Below, one piece after another: positions 36,140-47,226 of a stretch of DNA of 64,000 nucleotides. Both the position numbers and the translations under genes were made by a program. Within the stretch, counting starts at the first letter, position 1. Every line of letters starts with the position of its first letter. The stretch is from Pontixanthobacter sp. CEM42. Lineage in GTDB: Bacteria; Pseudomonadota; Alphaproteobacteria; Sphingomonadales; Sphingomonadaceae. The DNA lies in NCBI RefSeq assembly GCF_017812015.1, contig NZ_JADQTN010000001.1:970501-1034500 (forward strand), in the 5' to 3' direction. The notes under the pieces are model-generated. The model had not been told where the DNA came from and did no database searches. It saw only the letters and a list, made by a program, of their open reading frames with translations.

Positions 36140-37639
36140 TTGGGTGACATCAAAGTCTCATGGCCAAAGCCAAAATTCGCCGGGAGTTCTGCTCTTGTTG
36201 CAGCCCTTTTGCTGACCGGTTGCGGTGGTGGAGGAGGCGGCGGCTCTACTTCGACGCCCATTTCGACTCCATCACCCTCACCTACTCCTACGCCCACCCC
36301 TACCCCAACACAGTCATGTAGCGGACTGAACCTGCTCGAAATCGCGCAGGCGAGTTCGGATCAAGCTAGCGGTGGTCTGGTCGCGGCGAACACTATCGAT
36401 GATAATCTCGATGACGCGTCGAGATGGAGTGCACCGGGTATTCCTGCCGCGCTAACGCTTGATTTGGGACAGCAACACCTCCTCCGCGAAGTCGGGATCG
36501 CTTGGCATCTGGGCGATCAACGCACGTCATCCTTTACGCTGGAAGTGTCTAACGACGGGACAAACTTCATTTCTCTTCAGGGTGTTACTCAATCAGCCGG
36601 CAATACACTGAGTTACGAACGTTATGATGTAGCGGATACATCCGCACGATTTGTGCGCATTTCGGGCACTGGCACATCTGACGGGAACCCATTTGGCATT
36701 GTCGAGGCGGCTCTATTTGGTTGCTCGGAAAACGCAGTCGCTGTGACCGTTACGCCCGTTGATACTAGTGCTTTCGGACTCAACCCCAACGTCGCGCCGG
36801 GACAGAACTTTGAGCTGATCGACTGGGCGCTCGATACACCGGCCGTAGATCCGTCGGATGGCTTTGCCCAGCGCACCCAAGACGTTGATTTAGCAAATTT
36901 TTCAGACCAGTACTTCTTTACCGCATCGGATGGCGGGATGGTATTCCGTTCCACCATTGACGGGGCGACAACGTCCGCGAATTCGACCTTTACCCGATCG
37001 GAACTGCGCGAGATGCTGCGGCGCGGAAATCGTAGCATCAGCACTCAAGGCGTAAATCAAAACAATTGGTTGCTGGGCTATCAGCCTGACCCGGGAGTAA
37101 CAGTTGGCGGGCGCGGCGGTGTCCTCAAGGGAACGCTGGCGATCAACCACGTCTCCACCACCGGCAGCAATTCGCATATTGGCCGGATGGTGTTCGGGCA
37201 AATTCACGCATCAAGCGATGAGCCGATCCGGCTGTATTATAAGAAATTCCCGGGGAACGTTCGCGGTTATGTCTATTTCGCGCATGAAATCCGCGGCGCC
37301 GATGACATTTATTTCATGGTGGTCGGGCCCGAGATCACAGACCGTGATCGCTCGCCTGTTGAACAAGCCGATCCGTTGAACGGGATCGCCTTGAACGAGG
37401 TGTTTTCCTATGAAATCATCAATGCTGGCGCGCGGATTGATGTGATCATCCGGCGTGGAGATCAGGACGGAGAGATAATCGGGCACAATTTTGTCGATAT
37501 GACCGTTGAAAATAGCGGCTACGATACAACCGATGAATGGAACTATTTCAAGGCGGGTGTCTACACGCAGAACAACACTGGCGATGCCGCCGATTTTGAT
37601 CAGGCGACGTTCTATCGGCTGAGCAACACCCACAACTAG
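36140..37639 (+). CDS. Alginate lyase lipoprotein: discoidin-like domain plus PL7 catalytic domain
   Basis: Predicted surface or periplasmic enzyme cutting alginate by beta-elimination. The N-terminus has a hydrophobic helix ending LLLTGC (lipobox), a seven-Gly run and a Ser/Thr/Pro linker with repeated TP. Residues about 65-195 look like an F5/8 type C (discoidin, CBM32-like) domain. Residues about 210-499 carry the PL7 motifs RSELREML, VFGQIHA and YFKAGVYTQNN with the Arg, Gln-His and Tyr catalytic set. No ATG fits: TTG 36140 has AAAGG eight bases upstream, while TTG 36119 is the longest option. It suggests use of brown-algal polysaccharide. Confidence 0.88.
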   Translation: MGDIKVSWPKPKFAGSSALVAALLLTGCGGGGGGGSTSTPISTPSPSPTPTPTPTPTQSCSGLNLLEIAQASSDQASGGLVAANTIDDNLDDASRWSAPGIPAALTLDLGQQHLLREVGIAWHLGDQRTSSFTLEVSNDGTNFISLQGVTQSAGNTLSYERYDVADTSARFVRISGTGTSDGNPFGIVEAALFGCSENAVAVTVTPVDTSAFGLNPNVAPGQNFELIDWALDTPAVDPSDGFAQRTQDVDLANFSDQYFFTASDGGMVFRSTIDGATTSANSTFTRSELREMLRRGNRSISTQGVNQNNWLLGYQPDPGVTVGGRGGVLKGTLAINHVSTTGSNSHIGRMVFGQIHASSDEPIRLYYKKFPGNVRGYVYFAHEIRGADDIYFMVVGPEITDRDRSPVEQADPLNGIALNEVFSYEIINAGARIDVIIRRGDQDGEIIGHNFVDMTVENSGYDTTDEWNYFKAGVYTQNNTGDAADFDQATFYRLSNTHN

Positions 37640-37795
37640 GCCAGGATTGCCAAATAGCCGATTGGTATGACAAAATAACCACATTGGCATTCCTAATGGC
37701 CGACATAGTGGCTTGCTATTTCTAGTGGGCGCAATAAGGTGTCTCATCTTCAGATTTGCCGCGAAGGCGAACTGTATCAAGTGGGGAGATACCAA

Positions 37796-40700
37796 ATGCC
37801 TTTGAACACGACTGCGCCGACGGCGAATTCCGAACCGGCTATGACCAAACAATCAGCTGGCTTCTCTCGCCTGCTCCGCGGTGCATCGGTCTCAAGCATT
37901 GCCTTTGCAAGTCTGTTTGCGGCACCTGTGCAAGCCCAAATCGTTATCGTCGATGACACACCGGTGGATAACCCTGGTGGGCAGACCGTTACATCTGCGG
38001 CGGGCGTTACCCAGACGGTCAACAGCGGCGATAACATCGAGTTGGAGAACAATACCAACGACGATACTATGATCACCTTGGCAGGTACGCACGTTAACAA
38101 TGATGGCGACGATGAAGATGTCGTGATTTTCGTCGATAACTCCGAAGATGATGTGATCATCAATATCGCCGCCACCGGCGTGCTGCAGGGCCTAGACGGC
38201 GTTATCTTTTACGAAGGCGACGGAGCGGTTATTACCAATGCCGGACTCATCGAAGGTACTGGCGAAGCGACTGAAGCGGTTGTCTATTTTGACCGGGACG
38301 CAGACGGTGTGGTCAATTCGCTGTCCAATAGTGGAACGATCACGTCCGTTGGCGGTGCGACGGTTGGCATCGACACTTTGCTTGGTACTGACCCCTCATC
38401 GGGCACCGTGGGCGATGAAGAAGGCATTGCCCGTTTCACACTGTCTAACACCGGAGTCATTTCAAACACTGGCACCGATAGCGACGCCGATGCGATCCAC
38501 TTTAACGGTGATCCCGGAACAACTGGCGGCGAAGCACGCGGCTGCTTGGAGGATAACGGTAACCGTATCCTGTGTCAGGTCGAAGTCGACATCACCAATA
38601 GCGGCACCATTTCCGCCGCGCGTGACAACAGTTCAAATGCAGCAATTCGGGTCGAAGAAGACGCGGTAATCAGCGGTACCATTCTAAACCAGGCCGGCGG
38701 TATGATCACCGGTGGTAGCAACGCCATCAACATTAACGGCGCTCATGCCGATCATAACCTTACGATTACCAATGCCGGTACAATCACCGGCACGTCCAGC
38801 AGCGGAATCCTGATTTCGGGCGCTGGTGTCACAGTCGAAAACCAAGCAGGTGGCACAATCACCGGGGGTGATGAAGGAATTCTGATTCAGGGTACTACTA
38901 TCACCATCGATATCGGCCCTTCGAACCTTGATGACGTGGCCGTGGCTGCAACGGGCACTGTCGTCACCAACGCCGGTACGATCAGCGGTGGTGAGGACGC
39001 CATTTCCATTGGCGCCAATGCGAAGGACACGACGGTAACGAATACTGGAGCCATCACCGGTGACCGAGGTTTCGATTCTGCGTCGGGCGGCACCGTGACC
39101 AACAATGGCACCATTACCGGAACGGGCAGCGAAGCGATCCGCTTCACCGGCGATGAGAACGCGACAGTAACACTCGGCGCTAGCAGCACGACCGAGGGCG
39201 CAGGCGATGCAGTGTTGTTTGAAGGCACCGGCCTAAACACACTGAACATCGAAGCTGGTGCGGCAATCACCGGCATTCTCGATGGCAGCTCTGGCACGGC
39301 AGATCGTCTTAACCTGTCTGGCATGGGAGACGGGGGCACTCTGCAAGTTCAAGATTTTGAATCGCTGACCGCAGACGGTGGCGCATTTACGCTGAGCGCG
39401 AGCACGACTGGATTTGAGCAGGGGATCACCGTCAACGCCGGTATTTTGACCTTGCTCGGTGTCACATCAGGTGATGCCGAGGTCAATGATGGTGGAACCT
39501 TCGCCGGCACGGGCACGGTGGGGGGTACACTCACAGTAGCGGACGGCGGCACGTTAGAAGTCGGTGATGACGGAGTTGGCACTCTCACAACCGGCGGCTT
39601 AGCGCTGTCTTCCGACTCTACGCTCAATGTAGATCTCGGTGCCCCGGACACTCCGGGTGCTAGCGATAGGCTTCAAGTAAACGGTGATCTAACGTTGGAC
39701 GGCACGCTCAACGCGTCGGATGCAGGCGGCTTTGGTGTCGGCGTTTACCGGATTATCGACTATACTGGCGGCCTCACCGACAATGGCCTTGAAGTCGGTA
39801 CATTGCCAATGGGCTTCGGCAACGACCAAGCCGAAGTACAGACCTCGATCGGCAGCCAAGTAAACTTGGTAATCTCGGAAGCGGTCGGCCCTATCCCCGA
39901 TGTTCAATTCTGGGATGGCAGCGATACGGCAGCAGATTCGGCGATCGATGGCGGCGATGGCAGCTGGGATCTGACAACGACCAATTGGACCAATGCGGCG
40001 GGTGATGAGAACGCAACTTGGAACAATAACTTCGCCGTATTTGGCGGGACCGCAGGCACTGTCACAGTTGATGGAGCGATTACCTTCACCGGTCTGCAGT
40101 TCATGACCGACGGCTACACGCTCGCTGACGGAACCGGAGCACTTACAATCACCGATGCAGCGACCAATGTGCGTGTCGATCCAGGCGTAACCGCGACAAT
40201 CGCGGCGGCTATTACCGGCACGGGTGCCATCAATCAACTCGATAGCGGCACGTTGGTTCTGTCGGGTGTGAACACCTACACTGGCAACACGGCAGTCGGT
40301 GGAACGCTGGTACTCGATGGCAGTATCGTGGGCGACGCCAGCGTGGCGGCCGGCGGTACTCTGTCGGGTTCCGGTACTGCGGCGGGTGAAGTCACTGTCG
40401 CGGATGGCGGAACGATTGCACCGGGTGGTGATGGCACCGTAGGCACTCTCACGACCGGCAATCTGGTACTGTCTTCACTGTCGACGCTTGAATATGACAT
40501 GGGCGCACCTGATACGCCCGGCTCAAGCGACCGCTTGCAAGTCAACGGTGATCTAACGCTCGATGGCTCGCTGACGGCGAACGACGTTGGCGGATTCGGT
40601 ATCGGCGTATACCGCCTTATCGATTATACTGGCGGTCTGACTGACAACGGCTTGGTTGTAGGCGCCCTGCCCATGGGCTTCGACACCGCAGCCGGTACGG

Positions 40701-42649
40701 TGCAGACTTCGGTTGGCGGTCAGGTGAACCTGATCGTAGCGGCGAACATTCCAGACATTCAGTTCTGGGACGGCGCCGACACCATGGCTGACGAAAACAT
40801 CGACGGCGGCAGCGGCAGTTGGAACCTTACGGACACCAACTGGACCAATGCTGAAGGTGACGCAAACGCAGCTTGGAATAGCAAGTTCGCGGTCTTTGCA
40901 GGCTCTGCTGGTACTGTGACCATTGACGACGCAATTACCTTCACGGGCCTGCAATTCATGACCGATGGCTACACCATCGCATCGGGTAGCGGCGCACTGA
41001 CCATTACAGACGCGCAAACGACGGTTCGGGTAGATCCGAACGTTACTGCAACCATCTCAGCACCGATTGGCGGCACTGGTGGTATCAACAAGCTCGATAG
41101 CGGCACGCTGATCCTAAACGGCGACCACACCTATACTGGTGATACAATCGTCGATGGCGGCCTGTTTGTCGTCAATGGCAGCATCGCCTCTACCGTGTCC
41201 GTCAATGATGGCGGACAGCTTGGCGGTTCCGGTCAAGTCGGCGGCCTTACGGTTACCGGCACAATCACACCGGGCAATAGCATCGGCACTCTGAACATCG
41301 CCGGTGACATCGGCTTTGCTGTAGGTTCGCAATATGATGTTGAAGTTCTGCCTGATGGTACATCTGATCTGATCGCAGCTACCGGCGTGGCGACAATCAA
41401 TGGCGGTATCGTCAACGTCCTGGCGGGTGGCACACTCTACAACATCTCTACCGACTACACGATCCTGACCGCCGGTGGCGGAGTGAACGGTACGTTTGAT
41501 AGCGTGAATAGCAACCTTGCCTTCCTGACACCAACGCTTAGCTACGATGCCAATTCAGTTATGCTGAACCTGACGCGTAACGATGTGGCATTCGCGGCAG
41601 TCGGTCAAACGGCTAACCAAGTAGCAGTCGGCGGCGCGATCCAAAGCCAAGGCAACAGCGTTCTAGGCAATCAGATCGTCAATCTGGATGCTGCAACTGC
41701 ACGCGGAGCATTTGATCAGCTTTCGGGTGAAATTCATCCGACGGTCCGTACCGTGATGACAGAAGACAATCGTCTGGTTCGCAACGCTGTGCTTGACCAT
41801 CTGACAGAGAACACCGGCGGTAGCATCTGGGGTGATGCCTGGGGTGTCCGCGGTGATAGTGACGGCGATGCCAACGCTGCAGGCCTGTCACGTGACGGCT
41901 TCGGTTTGTTGTTCGGTGCAGATGTATCGGTGGGCGAAGGCAGCAGCCTTGGTCTGGCAGCGGGTTATACCGAAACGGACATTGATCTGGATGAGCGCGC
42001 CGGCTCCGGCACGAACAACCTTGGTGCCGGAACAGTCGAAACGTTCAACGTGTTGGCTTATCTCGGCGTAGATCTTGGCGGCGTAAACCTTCGCGCAGGG
42101 GGTGGTTATGGATTTAGCGAAGCAACAACCAACCGGTCGGTCGCCTTCAATACCTTCACTGACACGCTCACTGCGAACTATGACGGTTCGGTTCTGTTCG
42201 GTTTCGCAGAGCTTGGTCACCGGGTTGATCTCGGTTCCGGCTATGCAGAACCATATGTCGGTGCAGCATTCATCGAAGCTGAAACCGATGTCGTTGCTGA
42301 AAATGGCGGCACGGCAGCACTCCGCTTGGATGGCGCGCTCGAGAACTCGCTGGTTTCAACGGTCGGCGTTCGCTTCGGCACCTCGGAAGAGTCCTCGTTC
42401 CGCCTTCGCGGCAAGGCAGGCTGGCAGCATGGATTTGGCGAGCTGACATCCAGCTCGACAGCGCGCTTTGGAACCGGATCGGCCTTCACAGTGGCCGGTG
42501 CGCCGCAATCGGGCGATGCCGGCTTCGTTCAGGTTGAGGGTGTGTTCAAACTCTCCGAGAATAGTTCAATCGGCGTATCCTATGACGGGATCTTCGGCGA
42601 TGCGTCGCAAGATCACGCAGCAATGGCACGAATCACCATCGGTTTTTGA
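37796..42649 (+). CDS. Autotransporter with beta-barrel domain and duplicated passenger module
   Basis: A 1617-residue type V secretion protein. ATG 37796 has GGGGAGA before it; a GTG at 37739 is less likely. The signal peptide is long, with a basic stretch and a hydrophobic core ([18 protein letters not shown]). The passenger consists of Gly/Thr/Asn-rich parallel beta-helix repeats (many TNAGTITG-like turns), followed by two long duplicated modules and PATR-like strings ([17 protein letters not shown]). The last 270 residues form the translocator barrel, from [14 protein letters not shown] to the terminal aromatic ITIGF. No enzymatic motif is seen in the passenger, so an adhesin or surface-layer role is likely. 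Confidence 0.93.
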   Translation: MPLNTTAPTANSEPAMTKQSAGFSRLLRGASVSSIAFASLFAAPVQAQIVIVDDTPVDNPGGQTVTSAAGVTQTVNSGDNIELENNTNDDTMITLAGTHVNNDGDDEDVVIFVDNSEDDVIINIAATGVLQGLDGVIFYEGDGAVITNAGLIEGTGEATEAVVYFDRDADGVVNSLSNSGTITSVGGATVGIDTLLGTDPSSGTVGDEEGIARFTLSNTGVISNTGTDSDADAIHFNGDPGTTGGEARGCLEDNGNRILCQVEVDITNSGTISAARDNSSNAAIRVEEDAVISGTILNQAGGMITGGSNAININGAHADHNLTITNAGTITGTSSSGILISGAGVTVENQAGGTITGGDEGILIQGTTITIDIGPSNLDDVAVAATGTVVTNAGTISGGEDAISIGANAKDTTVTNTGAITGDRGFDSASGGTVTNNGTITGTGSEAIRFTGDENATVTLGASSTTEGAGDAVLFEGTGLNTLNIEAGAAITGILDGSSGTADRLNLSGMGDGGTLQVQDFESLTADGGAFTLSASTTGFEQGITVNAGILTLLGVTSGDAEVNDGGTFAGTGTVGGTLTVADGGTLEVGDDGVGTLTTGGLALSSDSTLNVDLGAPDTPGASDRLQVNGDLTLDGTLNASDAGGFGVGVYRIIDYTGGLTDNGLEVGTLPMGFGNDQAEVQTSIGSQVNLVISEAVGPIPDVQFWDGSDTAADSAIDGGDGSWDLTTTNWTNAAGDENATWNNNFAVFGGTAGTVTVDGAITFTGLQFMTDGYTLADGTGALTITDAATNVRVDPGVTATIAAAITGTGAINQLDSGTLVLSGVNTYTGNTAVGGTLVLDGSIVGDASVAAGGTLSGSGTAAGEVTVADGGTIAPGGDGTVGTLTTGNLVLSSLSTLEYDMGAPDTPGSSDRLQVNGDLTLDGSLTANDVGGFGIGVYRLIDYTGGLTDNGLVVGALPMGFDTAAGTVQTSVGGQVNLIVAANIPDIQFWDGADTMADENIDGGSGSWNLTDTNWTNAEGDANAAWNSKFAVFAGSAGTVTIDDAITFTGLQFMTDGYTIASGSGALTITDAQTTVRVDPNVTATISAPIGGTGGINKLDSGTLILNGDHTYTGDTIVDGGLFVVNGSIASTVSVNDGGQLGGSGQVGGLTVTGTITPGNSIGTLNIAGDIGFAVGSQYDVEVLPDGTSDLIAATGVATINGGIVNVLAGGTLYNISTDYTILTAGGGVNGTFDSVNSNLAFLTPTLSYDANSVMLNLTRNDVAFAAVGQTANQVAVGGAIQSQGNSVLGNQIVNLDAATARGAFDQLSGEIHPTVRTVMTEDNRLVRNAVLDHLTENTGGSIWGDAWGVRGDSDGDANAAGLSRDGFGLLFGADVSVGEGSSLGLAAGYTETDIDLDERAGSGTNNLGAGTVETFNVLAYLGVDLGGVNLRAGGGYGFSEATTNRSVAFNTFTDTLTANYDGSVLFGFAELGHRVDLGSGYAEPYVGAAFIEAETDVVAENGGTAALRLDGALENSLVSTVGVRFGTSEESSFRLRGKAGWQHGFGELTSSSTARFGTGSAFTVAGAPQSGDAGFVQVEGVFKLSENSSIGVSYDGIFGDASQDHAAMARITIGF
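39530..41245 (+). repeat. Two tandem passenger modules of 287 and 285 codons
   Basis: Module A (39530-40390) and module B (40391-41245) encode parallel sequences. Shared landmarks are [44 protein letters not shown] and [13 protein letters not shown]. The proteins are alike over their whole length while the DNA has many silent differences, so the duplication is not recent. Confidence 0.85.
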
Positions 42650-42706
42650 TGGTTTCGCAATGGCGCAATGTCGCAGTGATATGTAGAGGCTGAGCCTACA
42701 AAATTT

Positions 42707-42742
42707 GAGCCCCGTCATCGCGAAACTGCGGCGGCGGGGCTC
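42707..42742 (+). terminator. Bidirectional hairpin terminator
   Basis: GAGCCCCG (42707-42714) pairs with CGGGGCTC (42735-42742). On the plus strand it is followed by TTACATTT, and on the minus strand by AAATTTT. It lies between the convergent autotransporter and metallopeptidase genes and can serve both. Confidence 0.75.
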
Positions 42743-42777
42743 TTACATTTCATCGTGTGAACACGTGCGTTTACAGC

Positions 42778-44697
42778 TTACAGCATACACATACGTCGTT
42801 GGTAATTGCTGCGGACCGTGAACTCATCATCTTTGATCGTCCAGAACGCCTTTCCGGCTGAGCTTTCTGCATATTGGCGTGACCAAGCCAGATGCGCATC
42901 GTCGTAACGGCGGCGACATCGGGCGGTTAGGTGCCCTTCACTGTCGAAGACGAGAGTAACGCCGTCAATCGCCAGCGGCCCAAACCGGGATGACAGCCCG
43001 TCCAACGGTTCGCGAAGCAACTCTATCGATGTTCCGAACTGAGTCATTCCTGATGGGCCTGGTCTCGCGAAACTGCGAAGCGAGATCAGCGTGATCTTCG
43101 AATTCTTCGCATCCTTGCCAAAAATCGCATCCAGCCAGTGCGCCGCGCGGAGCTCTTCCACCACTTCCCGGATCTGTTCGGTCGCCGGACCCAGTGCTAG
43201 CGGCTTACCCGGACTTGAACGGAAACGCGTTTCACCGAAACTCAGCGCGCTCAGAGTAAGCTTTTCGCTCGGCTCAATCTCTACTTCGGCAACAAGCGAT
43301 TCCTCAGAGTAATATTCGCTGCTCGGCGCGAAGATGCCACTTTCGCGGAACGCGTCGATCCAAGCTCTACGGACACCGCTATCGTCGTTTGGCACCAGTT
43401 CACGATCAGCCGCGAGAACACTTTGCAGGACGTCAAAGAATTCGATGCCAACCGGCGGGGAATAGTCCAACGCGCGAATGAGCATCATCTGGAACATCTG
43501 CGCGGTCTTCCGCACCTGGCGGCTCATTGCCTTCAGCAACGACTCCGGCAAGTTCCCTTCAGGCAACATTCCTGTGCCATTGCTCGCAAGGCTAATGACG
43601 TTCGCTATCCGGCCTTTCGCCACGTTTAGAAACGCACGATAAATAGCCTGTACAAGCACTTCGCTCCGTCCATGCGGATCAGCAGGCGCGGTGTCATATG
43701 TGTCAGTGCCCACAATATCGCGAACGGTCGGTCCATGGCCCGCAGTTTCGGCAAAACTACGCGCGAGCGTGTTGAGCATGTTTGACCCGGATATCTCTCC
43801 CTTTTCATTACGCAACTCACCAATCACCAGATCCGGATAGGAAAAGCGCTGCAACACCGCAACAATATCACAAAACGCCTCGTGAAAAGCGGCAACGTCC
43901 ATATTGACCGGTAGCATCAAGTTTGGCCGAACACTGTCGAGCAGCGCGTGGCAGAGTTCGTGTACCACGACATCGTGTGACAGCCCGGTAAAGACAATTG
44001 ACCCCTGCGAATAGCCATGTGCATCGCTGCGGCTCTCATAGAGGCCGAAATTGAGTGTATTTACCCGGCGATCATACCATGCCTGCGCTTCCATGCTGGA
44101 CCACGGATTGAGCGTCAGTACTCCCGGGCGGCCGCCATCTGTCCGGTCGAGGCCCGTGATGATCTCCCGTCCGAGCGCTCGTTCGAAATTGCTCTTCACG
44201 GTAGTCACCACGCCAAAGACCATCTGAGCTACGAATTTAGGTTCCGCAAACGATGGTGGGTACCCGCCATCGACCAGAACATGCCGGTTCTCGAAGTCGA
44301 TTGAGGCAAAACCGCGTTGCAGATTACGGAAGGTCTCAACATGTGCGCCCTGCTCTTCATTCTCAGGAGTTTTGAGCCAATCGCTATAAGTACTCAGTTC
44401 GTCACCGCTGTCTGGTGGATCAACCTGATCTGACATCCAAGCGCTATAGGGTGAATGGAGTTGCAATCTGCTCGCGCGGAGCATCACACAATCGCCTGGC
44501 TCCCCTTCACCGCTTCCTAACCGTGCATAATCCAACGTTTCGAAAGCGAGTTCCAACGGGACTATTCCGCCATCTCGCATTGCATCACCAGGCGCACTAG
44601 CGAAGATCGAGAATCGCCGCAGACCGGTATCATTTACTTCCGGAGGCAGACTATCGGCGGTCTCGCCGATAGCGCGCGGTGAGATAACAATGCTCAT
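42778..44697 (-). CDS. Predicted gluzincin zinc metallopeptidase (HELCH-x22-E)
   Basis: A 639-residue protein with no signal peptide. The zinc site is clear: H246-E-L-C-H250 in VVVHELCHALLDSVRP and Glu273 in FHEAFCDIVAVLQ, a thermolysin-like H-E-x-x-H...E layout. The N-terminal 200 residues and the part after residue 430 match no family I know. It is the last gene of the four-gene minus-strand cluster and overlaps the caspase-fusion gene by four bases (ATGA), so the two are translationally coupled. Cytoplasmic location and substrate are unknown. A processing or execution protease partner of the caspase-like protein is the simplest reading. Confidence 0.8.
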   Translation of the reverse strand: MSIVISPRAIGETADSLPPEVNDTGLRRFSIFASAPGDAMRDGGIVPLELAFETLDYARLGSGEGEPGDCVMLRASRLQLHSPYSAWMSDQVDPPDSGDELSTYSDWLKTPENEEQGAHVETFRNLQRGFASIDFENRHVLVDGGYPPSFAEPKFVAQMVFGVVTTVKSNFERALGREIITGLDRTDGGRPGVLTLNPWSSMEAQAWYDRRVNTLNFGLYESRSDAHGYSQGSIVFTGLSHDVVVHELCHALLDSVRPNLMLPVNMDVAAFHEAFCDIVAVLQRFSYPDLVIGELRNEKGEISGSNMLNTLARSFAETAGHGPTVRDIVGTDTYDTAPADPHGRSEVLVQAIYRAFLNVAKGRIANVISLASNGTGMLPEGNLPESLLKAMSRQVRKTAQMFQMMLIRALDYSPPVGIEFFDVLQSVLAADRELVPNDDSGVRRAWIDAFRESGIFAPSSEYYSEESLVAEVEIEPSEKLTLSALSFGETRFRSSPGKPLALGPATEQIREVVEELRAAHWLDAIFGKDAKNSKITLISLRSFARPGPSGMTQFGTSIELLREPLDGLSSRFGPLAIDGVTLVFDSEGHLTARCRRRYDDAHLAWSRQYAESSAGKAFWTIKDDEFTVRSNYQRRMCML

Positions 44698-47183
44698 ACT
44701 AACGGCTCGAAAATGCCGCCGCTCCGAAGATGAGCTGGTCCTTCCAGATCAGGAATCTGCTTGCCACCCGCCATTTCCGTTCTGACGGCTTCTATCAGTT
44801 GTTGCGCTGACATAGTTTGCCCTGCACCCTTGAGGATCCGCGTTGCCGCCTTGGTAAAGTCTCCCATACCACCGCTTTCATATGCAAACTTATCAGGCTC
44901 GCAGGCGACGAATGTCAGGTCGGTCAATTGTTCATTATACGTCGCACCAGTCGAGGCCCGCTTTATGCCTTTGGCGGCTAGCTGCGCCAACGCTGCACCT
45001 TCTTGTGCATGCGTGAGCGGTGCAAAGCGCACGCGCTGGCCCGGTGGTGAGGCCATGCGACTGGACCGTCCCGAAGAACAAAAGTCATGGAATCGGATGA
45101 CACGCACGCCCGCAGGCACCGCAAGCAATTGTGCCCATTCATCATCGATAATCAGACCGCCGCGATCAGCATCGATCCCTATCAACGCCTCATCATGCAT
45201 GTCTGCGCGCTCGTCGTCACGGAGTTCATCGCCATCCTGATCGCGTATTTGGGTTCCATGCGAAGAAATCTGCAAGGCGATGACATCGCCGGGACGCGCC
45301 GCTCCGGTCAATCGGCGGATTTCGTCGCGCATCCGATCGGCGGTACAGTCGGCTGCAACGCTGGCTTGGAAACCTACTGCTTCGAATACCCGCTTCCATT
45401 CTTCTGCATCATTGATGCAACCGTGCAGCAACGGCTGTCCGCGGAACGCATTATTGCCGATGCACAGCGCTATCTTCTTCCGTCCAGCGGGTGTTGCTGG
45501 TTGCAGAACTGCGCCGCCGCCAGACGCGTCGGGTGGCGGAGGTGGAAGCGCAGGACCGGCAAGAGGTGCAGAAGGAGAAGATAACGCACCGCCCGGTACG
45601 AAATCGGCGTGTAGATGATACGGAATGCCATAGAAGCTCGGTGGCCGGACTGGCTCGGGCGGTGCGGCGCGAGAGCGTTCGGTCGGGAAGCCTGCGGGCA
45701 GCGGTAGATCGTCAGATAGATCCAGCACACGCCTCATCACCGATTCCATTGTCGCTGGATCATTGTCGAACCCGCCATGGGTTGGGGAGCACGAACGGCT
45801 TCTAGGAGAACCGGCTCCATCGACAGTCGGTGACCACACTACTTCCTTCATGTACTTGCGGAAAATCGCAGTATCCTCCCGACTTTCTTGGAGTCCGGAA
45901 ATTTGAGGGTCTTTCCCTTCCTCAAATGCGTTTCGGACAAGGTAGAGGAGTGATTTGCGATAAACCCCGCCGACATTGTCGGCCAGTTCTGCCTTGCGTG
46001 TCATCGTGTACAGCGTGACTTGCGGTTTGCGAGTATCAAGTACGTCCACCAGCGTCTTTTCAAAATCAGTCTGATTCAGCGCGGGCGCCAAGAGGTGAAG
46101 CTGGTCAAACTTCACGCCATTTGCCGACTTTAGACGCGGCAGGAAATGCGCATGGAAGATCGCACCGGCACTGTGGCCGACCGCCACCGCACGCAATGTC
46201 TTATTGCCAGACTCATCGCTATCGACTTGGCGGAGCAACTTGCGGGTAAACAGTTCAGCACCCCCGCCCCTGCTGGCACACCGCTGCGCATTGCGCTTCA
46301 TTTCGCTCCACAGGACACGGCCGATCTTTCGTGTGGTTTTCTCGACTATTCTATCGGTCCAGTCAGTGATCCCGCGTGCTTGGGCCTGAACGCGGCGCTC
46401 GCCAGCAATCACATGCCACAAGGCATCAAGCGCGCCGGTCTCCCATACGAAGTAGAGCGGATAAACACCGTTATCGAGCCACCATCTGTGATAGTCCCAA
46501 GCGCTGGACAGACCGACCTCTTCACTGTTGAGCCCGCCATGGGCGTGCATCATCAGTGTCCGGTTCCCTTCAACGCAGTTTTTAACGATGCCATCAACTA
46601 CGCGATCGAGATCGCTCTCCGTCATCCGCATCATGCCGCTATCAGATAGCTGGCCGTGGTTCATGTTGATCACATGGGGTTGGAGTTTTTCGAGCTGCTC
46701 AGGGCTTCCCGTGAATGCAGGCGGAAGCGTGTTTACCCTCGATGAGCGCTTGACCGGGCGAGTTACAATAACCGGTAAGGGCGCAACGGCATTGCGGGTG
46801 GCAGACTGGCCAGTACTCGCCAGATCACACCATTCCTTCAGCGTATCGCGCAGGTCTTCTTTCGGCTCAGCCAAGCTGTGCATTTCTCCGCTCGTTCCGA
46901 GACGAAAAGCAACCTCGGCCTCGATGAACTTGGCCAGCCTGGATTTCTTTGGATCGAGACCCTCTACGCAAACCGCAATCTGAAAGAGCCGTTCCCCTTT
47001 CCCCTTTCCTTCTTTCAGCCTGATGCAGCCTGGCTCAACACCGTCGGGGCCGATGACAAGGTTAGCCGTAGGATCGCCGCTCGTGGTGCGCGCGCTCGCC
47101 TCTGCCAAAGTGCGAGCAAACTCCTGCGTCTGATTGCCGAATTGGCGATAGACGAACTCCAATTGAGTAATGTCCTGAGTCAT
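44694..47183 (-). CDS. Fusion of a GHSAG alpha/beta-hydrolase-like domain and a caspase-like (peptidase C14) domain
   Basis: An 829-residue cytoplasmic protein. The N-terminal half (about residues 150-400) has an alpha/beta-hydrolase look: HAHGGLNSEEVGLSS, then Ser338 in AVAVGHSAGAIFHAHF and the strand FDQLHLLAPALN. A Pro-rich linker (PPPPPDASGGG) near residue 555 separates it from the C-terminal caspase fold: KKIALCIGNNAF, GCINDAEEWKRVFEAVGF, the dyad His642 in LQISSHGTQIRDQDGDE and Cys702 in FHDFCSSGRSSR. Metacaspases cleave after Arg or Lys and often need calcium. It lies 43 bases after the large membrane-protein gene and overlaps the metallopeptidase gene. Confidence 0.85.
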   Translation of the reverse strand: MTQDITQLEFVYRQFGNQTQEFARTLAEASARTTSGDPTANLVIGPDGVEPGCIRLKEGKGKGERLFQIAVCVEGLDPKKSRLAKFIEAEVAFRLGTSGEMHSLAEPKEDLRDTLKEWCDLASTGQSATRNAVAPLPVIVTRPVKRSSRVNTLPPAFTGSPEQLEKLQPHVINMNHGQLSDSGMMRMTESDLDRVVDGIVKNCVEGNRTLMMHAHGGLNSEEVGLSSAWDYHRWWLDNGVYPLYFVWETGALDALWHVIAGERRVQAQARGITDWTDRIVEKTTRKIGRVLWSEMKRNAQRCASRGGGAELFTRKLLRQVDSDESGNKTLRAVAVGHSAGAIFHAHFLPRLKSANGVKFDQLHLLAPALNQTDFEKTLVDVLDTRKPQVTLYTMTRKAELADNVGGVYRKSLLYLVRNAFEEGKDPQISGLQESREDTAIFRKYMKEVVWSPTVDGAGSPRSRSCSPTHGGFDNDPATMESVMRRVLDLSDDLPLPAGFPTERSRAAPPEPVRPPSFYGIPYHLHADFVPGGALSSPSAPLAGPALPPPPPDASGGGAVLQPATPAGRKKIALCIGNNAFRGQPLLHGCINDAEEWKRVFEAVGFQASVAADCTADRMRDEIRRLTGAARPGDVIALQISSHGTQIRDQDGDELRDDERADMHDEALIGIDADRGGLIIDDEWAQLLAVPAGVRVIRFHDFCSSGRSSRMASPPGQRVRFAPLTHAQEGAALAQLAAKGIKRASTGATYNEQLTDLTFVACEPDKFAYESGGMGDFTKAATRILKGAGQTMSAQQLIEAVRTEMAGGKQIPDLEGPAHLRSGGIFEPLV

Positions 47184-47226
47184 TCTGCTTCTCCTGCGTT
47201 CGGAAACTTATGATGCCATTGCGCAC

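Noticed and set aside
37640-37795. Sigma-54 promoter before the autotransporter (TGGC and TTGCT strings)
   Set aside because: The spacing between the GG and GC elements does not fit the required arrangement.
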